From: Nitrobacteraceae bacterium AZCC 2146
GTDB taxonomy: Bacteria > Pseudomonadota > Alphaproteobacteria > Rhizobiales > Xanthobacteraceae
Length of the DNA: 64,000 bases
Reading direction: 5' to 3'
Assembly: GCA_036924855.1 (NCBI GenBank)
Contig: JBAGRP010000001.1
Location: forward strand, 4,154,001 to 4,218,000
Under the pieces are notes generated by a model. That model worked only from the letters and a program-made list of their open reading frames with translations. It was not told the DNA's origin and did no database searches. The first letter of the stretch is position 1. Each line of letters begins with the position of its first letter. The position numbers were made by a program, and so were the translations under genes. Below are positions 26,941-36,634 of this stretch, in pieces.

Positions 26941-27918
26941 ATGCGCATGACTCGACGCGCGCTTGTGCTCGGCGCCGTTGCCGCGCCCATTTTTATACGT
27001 AACCAACTTGCACACGCGCAAAGCTGGCCATCGGGCGTGATCCGGATCGTCGTGCCGTTTCCGCCGGGCGGAACCGTCGATCCGATCGCACGTATCGCGC
27101 AGCCCGGATTGCAGCAGCGCCTCGGCGCCACCATCATCATCGAAAACCGGCCGGGCGCTTCCGGCAGCGCCGGGGCCGCTGCCGTCGCAAAGTCGGCGCC
27201 CGACGGCAATACGTGGCTGTTCGTGTTCGATACCCACGCCGTGAATCCCTTCCTGCAAAACCTGCCGTTCGATACCGAGAAGGATCTCGCCCCCGTGGTC
27301 TTGATCGGCACCGCCCCCAATGTGCTGGCCACGCATCCGTCACGCCCCTTCAAGACATTTGCCGACGTGGCCGCCGCCGCGAAGCAGAAGCCGGATATGC
27401 TGACCTATGCCTCGGTCGGCTCCGGCAGCGTCGGTCACCTGACCATGGTGCAACTGTGCAAGCAGGCCGGGATCCGCATGGTGCACGTGCCGTATCGCGG
27501 CGGCGGCCCGGCGATGAACGACGCCATCGCCGGCCACGTCGATCTGATCATCGGCAGCGCCGCGCTGGTGACGCCGCAGGTCAGCGCCGGCATGATTCGC
27601 CCGATCCTGCAGACCGGCAAGACACCCATGCTATCGCTGTCGACAGTGCCGACCGCAATCGACAGCGGCTTCGCCGGCTTCGAATCCTATGCCTGGTGGG
27701 GCGTTTTCGCGCCGGCCGGCACGCCGCAGCCAATCATCGAGCGCTTCGGCAGCGCGTTGACAGAGACGTTGCGGGAGCCGGAGATATCGAAACGGATTTC
27801 CGAAACGCTTCAGGTCACCATGCTGCTCGGCGGCCCGGACGAGGAACGCAAGTTTCTCAAGGCGCAAATGGAGCTGTGGGGACCGGTGGTGATCGAGAAC
27901 AACATCAAGGGCGAATGA
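26941..27918 (+). CDS. Tripartite tricarboxylate transporter (Bug-type) receptor
   Basis: 325 residues from ATG 26941 (GGGAGGAG upstream). A signal peptide with TRRALVLG (Tat-like) ends near residue 25. The Bug fold shows in RIVVPFPPGGTVDPIAR, IIENRPGASGSAG, PYRGGGPAMND and a C-terminal YAWWGVFAPAGTP. It would bind a carboxylate in the periplasm. No TctA/TctB membrane genes are near, so it is one of the many orphan Bug receptors of beta/alphaproteobacteria. The ligand is unknown. Confidence 0.88.
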   Translation: MRMTRRALVLGAVAAPIFIRNQLAHAQSWPSGVIRIVVPFPPGGTVDPIARIAQPGLQQRLGATIIIENRPGASGSAGAAAVAKSAPDGNTWLFVFDTHAVNPFLQNLPFDTEKDLAPVVLIGTAPNVLATHPSRPFKTFADVAAAAKQKPDMLTYASVGSGSVGHLTMVQLCKQAGIRMVHVPYRGGGPAMNDAIAGHVDLIIGSAALVTPQVSAGMIRPILQTGKTPMLSLSTVPTAIDSGFAGFESYAWWGVFAPAGTPQPIIERFGSALTETLREPEISKRISETLQVTMLLGGPDEERKFLKAQMELWGPVVIENNIKGE

Positions 27919-27960
27919 TCGTGTCTCGACGACCGGTCTGCGCCACGAACTCCCGCCGCG

Positions 27961-28776
27961 TCAGGAGTCCGCTGTCGAAGCCAGCGCACGATCGGGCGCG
28001 ATATGGCTGGTCAGCCGCCGTGTCACGTCGCGACGCAGGGCGTTGAATTCCGGCGATGACACGTCGCGCGGCCGGGCCAGGTCGATCCTGACCTGGCAGT
28101 CGATGCGGCCCGGCCCCGCCGTCATCACCACCACCTGATCCGCGAGCAGCACGGCCTCCTCGACCGAATGGGTGACGAAGATCACGGTCAGCTTCGTCGC
28201 CTTCCAGATCTCGATCAACTCTTCCTGCAATTTGCTGCGGGTCAACGCATCCAGCGCGCCGAACGGCTCGTCCATCAGCAGGATGTCGGTGTCGTTCGCC
28301 AGCACCCGCGCGATGGCGACGCGCTGTTTCATGCCGCCGGACAGCTGATGCGGATAGCGGTCTGCGAAGGCGGTCAGTCCGACCATCGCCATGAAGCGTT
28401 CGGTCGTCGCGGCGACTTCCTTCGAGGCCAGCCGGCGCTGCGTCGGGCCGAAGGCGATGTTCTCCTTCACCGTCAGCCAGGGAAACAGCGCGTAGTCCTG
28501 AAACACCATGCCGCGATCGGGCCCGGGACGGTTGACCTCAAAGCCGTACACCGCGACGGAGCCGCTGCTGGCCTTCTCGAAGCCGGCGATGATGCGCAAC
28601 AGCGTCGACTTGCCGCAACCCGACGCTCCGAGCAGACAGACGAACTCTCCCTTGTGAATCGTCAGATCGATGCCGCGCAACGCTTCCACCGGTCCATTGG
28701 ACGCCTGATAGATCTTTTGCAGATTGTCGACGCGCAGGATCGGTGGCGCAGTTGGGCTCTCGCCGCGGTCAAGCAT
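27961..28776 (-). CDS. Nitrate/taurine-type ABC transporter ATPase
   Basis: 271 residues. Walker A GASGCGKST (50-58), LSGGMKQR (145-152), LLMDEPFGALD (167-177) and THSVEEAV. It belongs to the SsuB/TauB branch. The start ATG overlaps the permease end by eight bases. Last gene of a three-gene importer operon read leftwards; the substrate is unknown because no enzyme gene is attached. Confidence 0.88.
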   Translation of the reverse strand: MLDRGESPTAPPILRVDNLQKIYQASNGPVEALRGIDLTIHKGEFVCLLGASGCGKSTLLRIIAGFEKASSGSVAVYGFEVNRPGPDRGMVFQDYALFPWLTVKENIAFGPTQRRLASKEVAATTERFMAMVGLTAFADRYPHQLSGGMKQRVAIARVLANDTDILLMDEPFGALDALTRSKLQEELIEIWKATKLTVIFVTHSVEEAVLLADQVVVMTAGPGRIDCQVRIDLARPRDVSSPEFNALRRDVTRRLTSHIAPDRALASTADS

Positions 28777-29644
28777 GATGCTGCGGACTCCATCGCAGGA
28801 AATAGTTGCTCAGCGCCAGCAGGATGCGGTCGGAGACGAAGCCGGTGATGCCGATGATGATCATGCCGGTGATGACGAGATCGGTGCGCGACAGCGAGCG
28901 GCCGTCCATGATCACCGCGCCCAGACCTTCGGGCACGCCCGTCATCTCGCCGACCACGATCAGGATCCAGGCAAAGGCGGCGCCGAGCCGCAGGCCGTTG
29001 AAGATGCTGGGCAAGGCCGCGGGCAGCACCACCGCCCGAAACAGTTTCGGGCCGGCGCAGCCCAGCATTTCGGCGGCTTCGAACAGCCTGACATCGACGG
29101 ACTTCACGCCGAAGATGGTGTTGAGCAGGATCGGGAAGAACGCGCCCAGAAACACCAGGAAGATTGCCGACTTGGCGCCGAGCCCGAAGAAGATCATCGA
29201 CAGCGGTAGCCATGCCGTCACCGGGATCGGCCGCAGCAATGACAGCGTCGGATCGAGCAAGGCGCGCAACAGCGGGATGCGGCCGATCATCAGCCCGAGC
29301 GGAATGCCCAGCGCCGCCGCGCAGAAAAACCCGCCATAGACGCGCTGCACCGACTTCCAGAAATGGATCGGAAGGCTGGCGCTATAAGCGTCGTCATAGA
29401 TGCCGCCGAAGGCAAAGTCCCACATCATCACCGCAACGCCGGACGGCAGCGGCACCAATCGGGTTCCGGTCCACTTCACCATGACGTACCAGAACAGCAG
29501 CAGCCCCAGCGGCACCACCATCGCCAGCGCGACAGCGCGCAAGCGAGGGCTGAGCTTGCGCACTTGTGGCGACGGCACTGCGGCTGCGACCGCGATGGCG
29601 TCTGCCGCGACTGTTACGGGCGCAAGATTGATCGACTCGCTCAT
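28769..29644 (-). CDS. Nitrate/taurine-type ABC transporter permease
   Basis: 291 residues, six membrane helices, with the EAA-type loop (EAAEMLGCAGPKLFRAVVLPAALPSI) in the second half. It starts four bases after the receptor stop. The N-terminal ~45 residues are a cytoplasmic Ala-rich extension. Confidence 0.88.
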   Translation of the reverse strand: MSESINLAPVTVAADAIAVAAAVPSPQVRKLSPRLRAVALAMVVPLGLLLFWYVMVKWTGTRLVPLPSGVAVMMWDFAFGGIYDDAYSASLPIHFWKSVQRVYGGFFCAAALGIPLGLMIGRIPLLRALLDPTLSLLRPIPVTAWLPLSMIFFGLGAKSAIFLVFLGAFFPILLNTIFGVKSVDVRLFEAAEMLGCAGPKLFRAVVLPAALPSIFNGLRLGAAFAWILIVVGEMTGVPEGLGAVIMDGRSLSRTDLVITGMIIIGITGFVSDRILLALSNYFLRWSPQHHA

Positions 29645-29648
29645 CCGC

Positions 29649-30605
29649 TCACATCGCAGCTATGGCTTTCACAAAGCTTGGGTCGATGAACTTGCCATAG
29701 TCCGGCAATTCGCGAATCTGCTTCTTGGCCAGCATCTGCGTGCCATAGTAGTTCGCCTGCTTGAGAAACAGATCGTCGATCTTCCAGGTCAGCTCCACAT
29801 TGGGCGCGGCCTGCTCGATCGACGGCTTCTGCTGGCCGAGCTTCTGCATCGCCATGGCAACGAATGCCTCGCGATCGCTCATGGCGTATTCGCTCGATTT
29901 GCGGTGAATCCCGAGCAGCGTGCGGATCAGCTCCGGCTCTTTCTCGATCATCTCGCGCCGCGTGGTCAACACCATGTTGAGAGAGCCGGTGGGCGTCGAA
30001 TAGGGATACTCGACGATCTTGCCGACGCCATTGGCGAGGCTGATGCCCGGTCCGGGCTCGGCGCCGACATAGGCGTCGATGTCGCCGCGCGCCAGCGCCG
30101 GTGCCATGTCGCTGAACGAGACGCGAACCGATTCGACGTCCTTGATCGTCATGCCTTCGGCGGTCAGCCGGTCGAGGATCACCACCTCCTGGGTCGAGCC
30201 GGGCCAGATCGCGACCTTCTTGCCCTTCAGGTCCTTGATCGAACCGATCCCGGAATCCTTCCCCGCCACCACCGCCATGCCGCGGTTGCAGGCAGCACCG
30301 ATGATGACGACCGGTTCGGCGTTGGCCGCACCGAGCGTCGCCGCGGCCAGGCCGAAAATGCCGAAATCGACGGTGCCGGTGACAACGGCGTTCTTGCCGT
30401 CGGTGGGGCTTTCGAAGGGGATGACCTGAATCTTGAAGCCGGCCGGGGCGAATTTCTCGTAAAAATACGGGGTAATGCCGTGGATGAGCTTGAGCGTCCC
30501 GACCTTGATGACACGGTCGTCCGCCGATGCGCGGAAACTGGTGGCGGACAGCGCTGCGGCAGCCGCCGCCAGGCTCATGAAGTGTCGTCGCGAGGTCGTA
30601 CGCAT
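29649..30605 (-). CDS. Nitrate/taurine-type ABC substrate-binding protein
   Basis: 318 residues. Tat-type signal (SRRHFMSLA) to about residue 27. The fold has KVGTLKLIHGITPYFYEKFAPAG, GTVDFGIFGLAAATL, LKGKKVAIWPGSTQEV and GDIDAYVGAEPGPG. It is more distant from SsuA than the 23045 receptor and lacks a linked oxygenase, so a different small anion or amine is likely (inference). AGAAGGAAA precedes the ATG. Confidence 0.85.
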   Translation of the reverse strand: MRTTSRRHFMSLAAAAAALSATSFRASADDRVIKVGTLKLIHGITPYFYEKFAPAGFKIQVIPFESPTDGKNAVVTGTVDFGIFGLAAATLGAANAEPVVIIGAACNRGMAVVAGKDSGIGSIKDLKGKKVAIWPGSTQEVVILDRLTAEGMTIKDVESVRVSFSDMAPALARGDIDAYVGAEPGPGISLANGVGKIVEYPYSTPTGSLNMVLTTRREMIEKEPELIRTLLGIHRKSSEYAMSDREAFVAMAMQKLGQQKPSIEQAAPNVELTWKIDDLFLKQANYYGTQMLAKKQIRELPDYGKFIDPSFVKAIAAM

Positions 30606-30721
30606 GGCGTTTCCTTCTGGGGTCTGTCCGGCGGAAACCAGCCTAGGTGCAACGCAGCAATATGGGAAATCAAATCGCCATCCGGCGCCGACGTATTCGT
30701 GGGTCTCGCCGGCGGCGGCGT

Positions 30722-32137
30722 TCAGCCAATCTGCACGACGCGAAGATTGTTCGTGGTGCCGGCTTCCCGGAACGGGATGCCGGCCACCACGACGATCGCT
30801 TCGGCCCGTTTCGCGAAAGCTTCGGTCAGCGCGGTCTGCGTCGCCCTGTCGACCATTTCCTCATACGTATTGATATCTTCCGACAGCACGCTGTGCGCGC
30901 CCCACAGCAGGCAAAGCTGCCGGGCGACGCGCTGATTCGGCGTAATCGCCAGCAGCGAGACTTTCGGCCGCTTGCGGGCGATGCGGGCCGCCGTGGTGCC
31001 GCTCGAGGTGAAGGCCACGATGGCCGAGGCGTGCAGCGCCGCGGCGAGATCGGCGGCAGCGGCCGCGACGGCGTGCGGCGCGGTTTCTTCCTCGCCAGGC
31101 TGCGAGGCGTCAAGGATCGAGCGATACATCTTGTGCCGCTCGGTGCTCTCGATGATGCGGCTCATCATCTCCACCGCTTCGCGCGGATACGAGCCCGTCG
31201 CGGATTCCGCCGACAGCATCACGGCATCGGCACCGTCATAGATCGCGGTGGCGACGTCGGAGGCTTCGGCGCGCGTCGGCGTCGGCGCCGATATCATCGA
31301 GTCCAGCATTTGCGTCGCGACGATCACCGGCTTTCCGGCGAGGCGGCAGGACTTGATCAGTTCCTTCTGACGACCGGGCACGTCTTCATGGGGGATTTCC
31401 ACGCCGAGATCGCCGCGCGCGACCATGATCGCGCCGGAGAGCCGGATGATGTCGTCGATATGCTCCAGCGCGGCGGGCTTTTCGATCTTGGCCATGATGC
31501 CGGCGCGGTCGCCGATCAAAGCGTGCGCCTCGATCACGTCGCCCGGCTTCTGCACGAATGAAAGCGCGATCCAGTCGACGCCGAGTTCCAGGCCGAAGGC
31601 GAGGTCGGCGCGGTCCTTCGCGGTCAACGGCGACAGGTTCAGCACGGCGCTCGGGACATTCACGCCCTTGCGGTTCGAGATGGTGCCGCCGATGATGATG
31701 TTGGCGTCGATGAAATCGGCGCCAATTGCGGTGACGCGCACGCGGACCCGGCCGTCGTCGATCAGCAGATCGTCGCCCGGGGTGACGGCATCGAAAATCT
31801 CGGGATGCGGCAGCGGGATCGACATCTTGTCGCCGTCGGACCCCGACAGGACGAAACGCACCTGTTCGCCGGCGGCGACGATGATCTTGCCGTCCTTGAT
31901 GGTTCCGACCCGGATCTTTGGCCCCTGCAGATCCTGCAGGATGCCGATCGGGCGGCCGACTTTCGTTTCCAGTGCGCGGATGGCCGCGTGCACCTTGGCG
32001 TGGTCCGCATGGGTGCCGTGGCTGAAGTTCAGCCGGAATGTATCGACGCCGGCGAGAAACAGCTTTTCGAGCATCTCCGGCGATCCGCTGGCCGGACCTA
32101 CGGTGGCGACGATTTTAGCCCGGCGATTGCGGCGCAT
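30722..32137 (-). CDS. pyk: Pyruvate kinase
   Basis: 471 residues, the usual length. KIVATVGPAS at 8-17, FRLNFSHG near 35, LQDLQGPKIRVG near 69, the signature MAKIEKP with catalytic Lys, MVARGDLGVEI, and ATQMLDSMI with TRAE. The C-terminal domain ends in VVQIG. It turns PEP and ADP into pyruvate and ATP in the cytosol. No purine-rich ribosome binding site precedes ATG 32137; a 14-bp palindrome lies there instead. Confidence 0.95.
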   Translation of the reverse strand: MRRNRRAKIVATVGPASGSPEMLEKLFLAGVDTFRLNFSHGTHADHAKVHAAIRALETKVGRPIGILQDLQGPKIRVGTIKDGKIIVAAGEQVRFVLSGSDGDKMSIPLPHPEIFDAVTPGDDLLIDDGRVRVRVTAIGADFIDANIIIGGTISNRKGVNVPSAVLNLSPLTAKDRADLAFGLELGVDWIALSFVQKPGDVIEAHALIGDRAGIMAKIEKPAALEHIDDIIRLSGAIMVARGDLGVEIPHEDVPGRQKELIKSCRLAGKPVIVATQMLDSMISAPTPTRAEASDVATAIYDGADAVMLSAESATGSYPREAVEMMSRIIESTERHKMYRSILDASQPGEEETAPHAVAAAAADLAAALHASAIVAFTSSGTTAARIARKRPKVSLLAITPNQRVARQLCLLWGAHSVLSEDINTYEEMVDRATQTALTEAFAKRAEAIVVVAGIPFREAGTTNNLRVVQIG

Positions 32138-32144
32138 GTTGATT

Positions 32145-32158
32145 CGGCCGATCGGCCG
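32145..32158. promoter_or_regulatory. Palindrome at the pyk ribosome binding position
   Basis: CGGCCGATCGGCCG is a perfect 14-bp palindrome seven bases upstream of the pyk ATG, where a Shine-Dalgarno sequence would be expected. A second GC-rich dyad is at 32200-32214. Could be an operator or a 5'-UTR hairpin; neither is proven. Confidence 0.35.
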
Positions 32159-32364
32159 TCCCTGGTGATCAGATTGGCTCTGATATCGTTGACGTTGATG
32201 CCGGCCGGGCCGGCGCAAACGGAGTCTTCGGTCCCATCAAAGAAACCGAAACCGCCGTGCGCCGCAAGGGAGTGCGCCGATCGAGGTTATTGCCGTGTAA
32301 CCAGAGCCCGCAGCTTAAACCACGCCGATGACGGGATCGTGGCATCCGGCGGCGGCCTTTGAGC

Positions 32365-32386
32365 CGGTCCGGCAGCTGCCGGACCG
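32365..32386. terminator. Perfect 22-bp palindrome 3' of the tartrate dehydrogenase gene
   Basis: CGGTCCGGCAGCTGCCGGACCG equals its own complement and starts 37 bp beyond the stop codon of the gene at 32423. As RNA it gives a very stable GC hairpin, likely a transcript end (no U-run visible). A related GGTCCGG copy follows at 32399. Confidence 0.5.
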
Positions 32387-32422
32387 CGCGATTGCACCGG
32401 TCCGGCCTGCCGCGATCAGCCG

Positions 32423-33496
32423 TCAGACATTGGAGCTTTGGATGGCCTCCACCACGGCGTCGGTCACGTTCTTGGTGGTGGCGGTGCCGCCGACGTCCGG
32501 GGTCATGATGCCGGCGCCGGTGACCTTCTCAACAGCGCGCATCAGCCGCGCCGAGGCGTCGGCCTCACCGAGATGATCGAGCATCTGCGCCGCGGTCCAG
32601 AAGCTCGCCACCGGGTTGGCGATGCCCTTGCCGGTGATGTCGAAGGCCGAACCATGGATCGGTTCGAACATCGAGGGGAAGCGGCGCTCCGGGTCGATAT
32701 TCGCGGTCGGCGCGACGCCGAGACTGCCGGCCAGCGCACCGGCGAGGTCCGACAGGATGTCGGCATGCAGGTTGGTGGCGACGATGGTATCGAGGCTCTG
32801 CGGCTTCAGGGTCATGCGCACCGTCATCGCGTCGACCAGCATCTTGTCCCAGGTGACGTCGGGAAATTCCTTCGACACTTCCTCGGCGATCTCGTCCCAC
32901 ATCACCATGCCGTGGCGCTGCGCGTTCGACTTGGTGACGACGGTGAGGAATTTGCGCGGCCGCGACTGCGCCAGCTTGAAGGCATAGCGCATGATGCGCT
33001 GCACGCCGACACGGGTGAAGATCGCCACCTCGGTGCCGACTTCCTCCGGCAACCCGCGATGCACGCGACCGCCGCAGCCGGCATATTCGCCTTCGGAGTT
33101 TTCGCGGACGATCACCCAGTCGAGATCGCCGGTGCCGACATTGCGCAGCGGCGAGGTGATGCCGGGCAGGATCTTGGTCGGCCGCACATTGGCGTATTGG
33201 TCGAAACCCTGGCAGATCGGCAGCCGCAGGCCCCACAGCGTGATGTGGTCGGGCACGTCGGGGGCGCCGACCGCGCCGAAATAGATGGCGTCGAATTTCT
33301 TCAGCTTCGCCAGGCCGTCGGCGGGCATCATGATGCCGTGCTTGCGATAATAGGCCGAGCCCCAGTCGAAGGTCTCGACGTTGAACTTGACGTCGCCCAT
33401 GCGTTTCTGAAGGCTTTCGAGCACGGTGGTGCCGGCGGCGATGACTTCGGGGCCGATACCATCGGCCGGGATGGCCGCGATTGAATATTCACGCAT
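32423..33496 (-). CDS. ttuC: Tartrate dehydrogenase / decarboxylase
   Basis: 357 residues, isocitrate/isopropylmalate dehydrogenase superfamily. IPADGIGPEVI near 9, FGAVGAPDVPDHITLWGLRLPICQ near 75 (the TDH signature, distinguishing it from LeuB), RENSEGEYAG near 135, and the metal/substrate site with NLHADILSDLAG near 245. It oxidises tartrate or D-malate with NAD+ and a divalent metal. GGAGAA precedes the ATG. It follows an MFS transporter gene and together they form a tartrate-type uptake/oxidation pair. Confidence 0.9.
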   Translation of the reverse strand: MREYSIAAIPADGIGPEVIAAGTTVLESLQKRMGDVKFNVETFDWGSAYYRKHGIMMPADGLAKLKKFDAIYFGAVGAPDVPDHITLWGLRLPICQGFDQYANVRPTKILPGITSPLRNVGTGDLDWVIVRENSEGEYAGCGGRVHRGLPEEVGTEVAIFTRVGVQRIMRYAFKLAQSRPRKFLTVVTKSNAQRHGMVMWDEIAEEVSKEFPDVTWDKMLVDAMTVRMTLKPQSLDTIVATNLHADILSDLAGALAGSLGVAPTANIDPERRFPSMFEPIHGSAFDITGKGIANPVASFWTAAQMLDHLGEADASARLMRAVEKVTGAGIMTPDVGGTATTKNVTDAVVEAIQSSNV

Positions 33497-33528
33497 CTGA
33501 ATTCTCCGTGGGAATGGGATGTAGGGAA

Positions 33529-34836
33529 CTAGCGTTGAGGAAGCGCAGCTGCAGCAGTTGCACCAGATGCGCGCTGCGAGCGCGCCAGCACGAGCGTCAG
33601 CACGGCGGACAGCACCAGCAATCCGGCGACGAAAAACAGTCCGCCCCGGAAGCTGCCGGTGAGATCCTTGATCCAGCCGATCATTGCCGGCCCAACGAAG
33701 CCGCCGAGATTGCCGATCGAATTGATTGTGGCGATTCCGGCCGCGGCGGCCGAGCCGGACAGGAACATGGTCGGCATACTCCACAGCGGCGGCTTTGCCG
33801 AACTGATGCCGACATTGACCAGCGTCAGCGCCAGCAGCACCGCGATGACACTGCCGGCGAAGCCGGCGAGGACAAGGCCGAACGAAGCCAGCAGACACGC
33901 GCCAACCACGTGCCAGGTGCGCTCGCCAGAACGATCGGAATGCCGTGCCCACAGCACCATGGCAACAACGGCAACGACGCCGGGCAGCGCGTTGAGGAAA
34001 CCGACCTGCATTGAAGTGAGGCCGAACTCCTTGATGATCTGCGGCGCCCAGATGCCGAGCGTATAGAGCCCGGCCGAGGTGCCGAAATACACCAGCGACA
34101 ACGCGATGACACGCAGGTCGGCAAGGCCGCGCCACACGCTGTGGCTTGCTTTGCCGGCCTTCTTGGCGGCTTCGGCGTTCATCGTCGTCACCAGCCAGTT
34201 GCGCTCCTCGTCGGACAGCCACTTCGCCTGCTCAGGCCGGTCGGTCATGTAGAACAGCACGACCACGCCGAGGATCAGCGCAGGAATCGCCTCGATGATG
34301 AACATCCACTGCCAGCCACTGAGGCCGAGCAGGCCGTGCATTTCCAGCAGCGCGCCGGAAAGTGGCGAACCCAGTACGGTGGAGAGCGGCGCCGCAGCCA
34401 TGAAGATCGCGGTGACCGCGGCGCGCTGCCGCGCCAGAAACCAGAAGCTCAGATAGAGAATGATGCCGGGGAAGAAGCCGGCCTCCGCGGCGCCGAGCAG
34501 GAAGCGCAGCACATAGAAGCTGGTCGAGCCCTGGACGAACGCCATGGCGCCGGAAATCAGGCCCCAGGTGATCATGACCCGGGCGATCCAGATCCGCGCG
34601 CCGACCTTGTCGAGGATCAGGTTGGAGGGGACTTCGAACAGGAAGTAGCCAAGGAAGAAAATGCCGGCGCCGAAGCCGAATACCGTTGGCGAGAAGCCGA
34701 GATCCTTGTTCATCGTCAGCGCCGCGAAGCCGATGTTCACGCGGTCGATGAAGGCGATGAAATACAGCAGCATCACGAAAGGCACGATACGCAGGGTGAT
34801 CTTGCGCAACACGCGCGTTTCCAGCTCGGCACTCAT
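33529..34836 (-). CDS. MFS transporter, tartrate/anion:cation symporter type
   Basis: 435 residues, twelve membrane helices. N-terminal RIVPFVMLLYFIAFIDRVNIGFA and the loop FEVPSNLILDKVGAR mark the ACS family (TtuB-like). Upstream of and co-directional with ttuC (32-bp gap), so it would import tartrate or a related dicarboxylate. GAGGAG lies before the ATG. Confidence 0.88.
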   Translation of the reverse strand: MSAELETRVLRKITLRIVPFVMLLYFIAFIDRVNIGFAALTMNKDLGFSPTVFGFGAGIFFLGYFLFEVPSNLILDKVGARIWIARVMITWGLISGAMAFVQGSTSFYVLRFLLGAAEAGFFPGIILYLSFWFLARQRAAVTAIFMAAAPLSTVLGSPLSGALLEMHGLLGLSGWQWMFIIEAIPALILGVVVLFYMTDRPEQAKWLSDEERNWLVTTMNAEAAKKAGKASHSVWRGLADLRVIALSLVYFGTSAGLYTLGIWAPQIIKEFGLTSMQVGFLNALPGVVAVVAMVLWARHSDRSGERTWHVVGACLLASFGLVLAGFAGSVIAVLLALTLVNVGISSAKPPLWSMPTMFLSGSAAAAGIATINSIGNLGGFVGPAMIGWIKDLTGSFRGGLFFVAGLLVLSAVLTLVLARSQRASGATAAAALPQR

Positions 34837-34940
34837 CGGATGGTCTCCTCACCTGATCGTATTGCTTTTGATTGCTGCGCCATTCGAGGCGGTGGCGGCC
34901 ACCCTGCGGCGACGTGGGGCCGGACTCAATGAACGTTGGT

Positions 34941-34961
34941 TTATACAAAAAAATGATATAA
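34941..34961. promoter_or_regulatory. Candidate LysR operator/promoter between regulator and transporter genes
   Basis: In the 146-bp divergent gap, TTATAC and GATATAA flank an A-run, an AT-rich imperfect dyad fitting the T-N11-A pattern used by LysR proteins. It lies about 25 bp before the LysR start. Assigned by eye only. Confidence 0.35.
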
Positions 34962-34982
34962 TCGGGACTCGGGAGAGACCTG

Positions 34983-35888
34983 ATGGACCTTCATCAATTG
35001 CGCTGCTTCGTGGCAGCGGCGGAAGAATTGCACTTCGGCAGGGCGGCACAGCATCTGGAGATGTTGCCCTCCGCATTGGGGCGTTACATCCGGTTGCTTG
35101 AGGAAGATCTCGGCACCCGGCTGATGACGAGGACAACCCGCAGCGTGGCGTTGACCGACGACGGGGCGGTGCTTCTCAAGGAAGCCCGCACCTTGCTGGC
35201 ACAGGCAGACAGTCTCGCAGCAAGATTCCGCACGCGCGGTCGGGCACAGGCCGCGACGATCCGCGTGGGCGCGATCGACAGCGCGGCTGCCGGACTCCTG
35301 CCAATGCTACTCCACGACATTCGCGATCGACGGCCAGATGTGACCGTGAAGCTCGTGGAGGACAAGACCATCCGGTTGCTGCCACGGCTGCTATCCGGCC
35401 GACTCGACCTCGCCTTCGTGCGGCCTCCGGAAAGCCCGGACAAGCGTCTCGAATTCCTGTTTCTTTTTCACGAGACCGCTGTTGTCGCCGTCTCTGATCG
35501 GCATCCCCTCGCCTCGAAGAGGAAGGTAACGATCGCCGATCTCGCAGAAGAGCCGCTCATCGTGCCCGAGCGCCGTTCCCGGCCGCATAGCCACGATCTC
35601 ACCATGAAACTCTTCGCGGAAGCCGGGCTTCACGCCCGGATCGTCCAGCTTGCCGATGAAAAGCAGACGATCGTCAATCTTGTCGCAGCCGAATTGGGGG
35701 TTGCAATTGTCCCGCGATGGACGTCGCGAATGGCGGCGCGCGGCGTTTGCTACGTCCCACTCGCAGCGTCCGACATGAACAGATTGCCACTCGCCGCGGC
35801 CTGGACTCGCGGGACCCGCGATTCACTGAGAGACGAGATGCTGGAAATGCTTCAGGCTGGTCTGTCGCGATACGCGATCGAGGCCTGA
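34983..35888 (+). CDS. LysR-type regulator of the tartrate genes
   Basis: 301 residues. An N-terminal winged HTH ([23 protein letters not shown]) and a periplasmic-binding-like effector domain from about residue 90. The gene is divergent from the MFS/ttuC operon, the usual layout for an activator of that operon. The HTH has [18 protein letters not shown] in place of the common QPALS; a Pro-Ser pair is kept. Confidence 0.88.
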   Translation: MDLHQLRCFVAAAEELHFGRAAQHLEMLPSALGRYIRLLEEDLGTRLMTRTTRSVALTDDGAVLLKEARTLLAQADSLAARFRTRGRAQAATIRVGAIDSAAAGLLPMLLHDIRDRRPDVTVKLVEDKTIRLLPRLLSGRLDLAFVRPPESPDKRLEFLFLFHETAVVAVSDRHPLASKRKVTIADLAEEPLIVPERRSRPHSHDLTMKLFAEAGLHARIVQLADEKQTIVNLVAAELGVAIVPRWTSRMAARGVCYVPLAASDMNRLPLAAAWTRGTRDSLRDEMLEMLQAGLSRYAIEA

Positions 35889-35938
35889 CGGCAGAAATTG
35901 GTTGAAGACGTGGCAGCCTCGATGCCCATTGTCACTTT

Positions 35939-36409
35939 TCAGGAGACAGCGTGGGCGTAGCGGAGGCGGGCGACGATGCCCGCGGCAATCTGCATGGTGG
36001 CGCCGAGCGACCAGCCAAGGCCTATCAGGAGGACGGTGCTGGGGCGAAGATGCTCATCGGCGACGATAGCGTAGACCGACACCCCGGCTGTCAACGGGTT
36101 AAGAAAAGTGCCTGCCGCACTAAGCAACTCGACGGCGTCGGTCTTGGCGTTGTGGCCATCCAGGAGGGACTGCTGCGGGCTTCGGACGGGCGGCGGCAGA
36201 TCGATGCCGAGGTAGAACCCTAGCGCACCGTAGAGCATCATCACGAGGACAATCATCGCCGAGCCGAGATCGATGTTCGCCCTCATCATGTGTGCGGCAA
36301 CGAACAATCCGCACGCTCCGCCGGCCAAGGCGAGCCCCACCCGCTCCATGACGTGGGCCCATTTACTAACCGCGGAGCGCGTATCCCATGTTGCAGGGCG
36401 CTTTATCAT
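35939..36409 (-). CDS. Small multi-pass membrane protein, unknown
   Basis: 156 residues with about four hydrophobic segments (26-42, 50-70, 95-112, 125-145). No family recognised. The start is unclear (ATG 36409 or ATG 36349), with no good ribosome binding site. The 225 bp upstream (36410-36634) hold no gene. Confidence 0.6.
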   Translation of the reverse strand: MIKRPATWDTRSAVSKWAHVMERVGLALAGGACGLFVAAHMMRANIDLGSAMIVLVMMLYGALGFYLGIDLPPPVRSPQQSLLDGHNAKTDAVELLSAAGTFLNPLTAGVSVYAIVADEHLRPSTVLLIGLGWSLGATMQIAAGIVARLRYAHAVS

Positions 36410-36634
36410 CTGCGCAACTTATCAGAAAATTTAGTCATCGTTCACAGGAATCAGAATCACGATGCGCTGAGGCAGCTGCTCGGATTACCGTCTCCCGGAC
36501 GTACCTGAATCACCCGCGGCTCGTCGCCTCGCCGCAAGGCTAACTGCCGGCGTGTTGGCTACTCACATACTACTCGATCGCGGTGCAAAGATCGCGACCG
36601 TCTGTCGAGCGGCGTCTGTTGCCTGACGGCGGAG

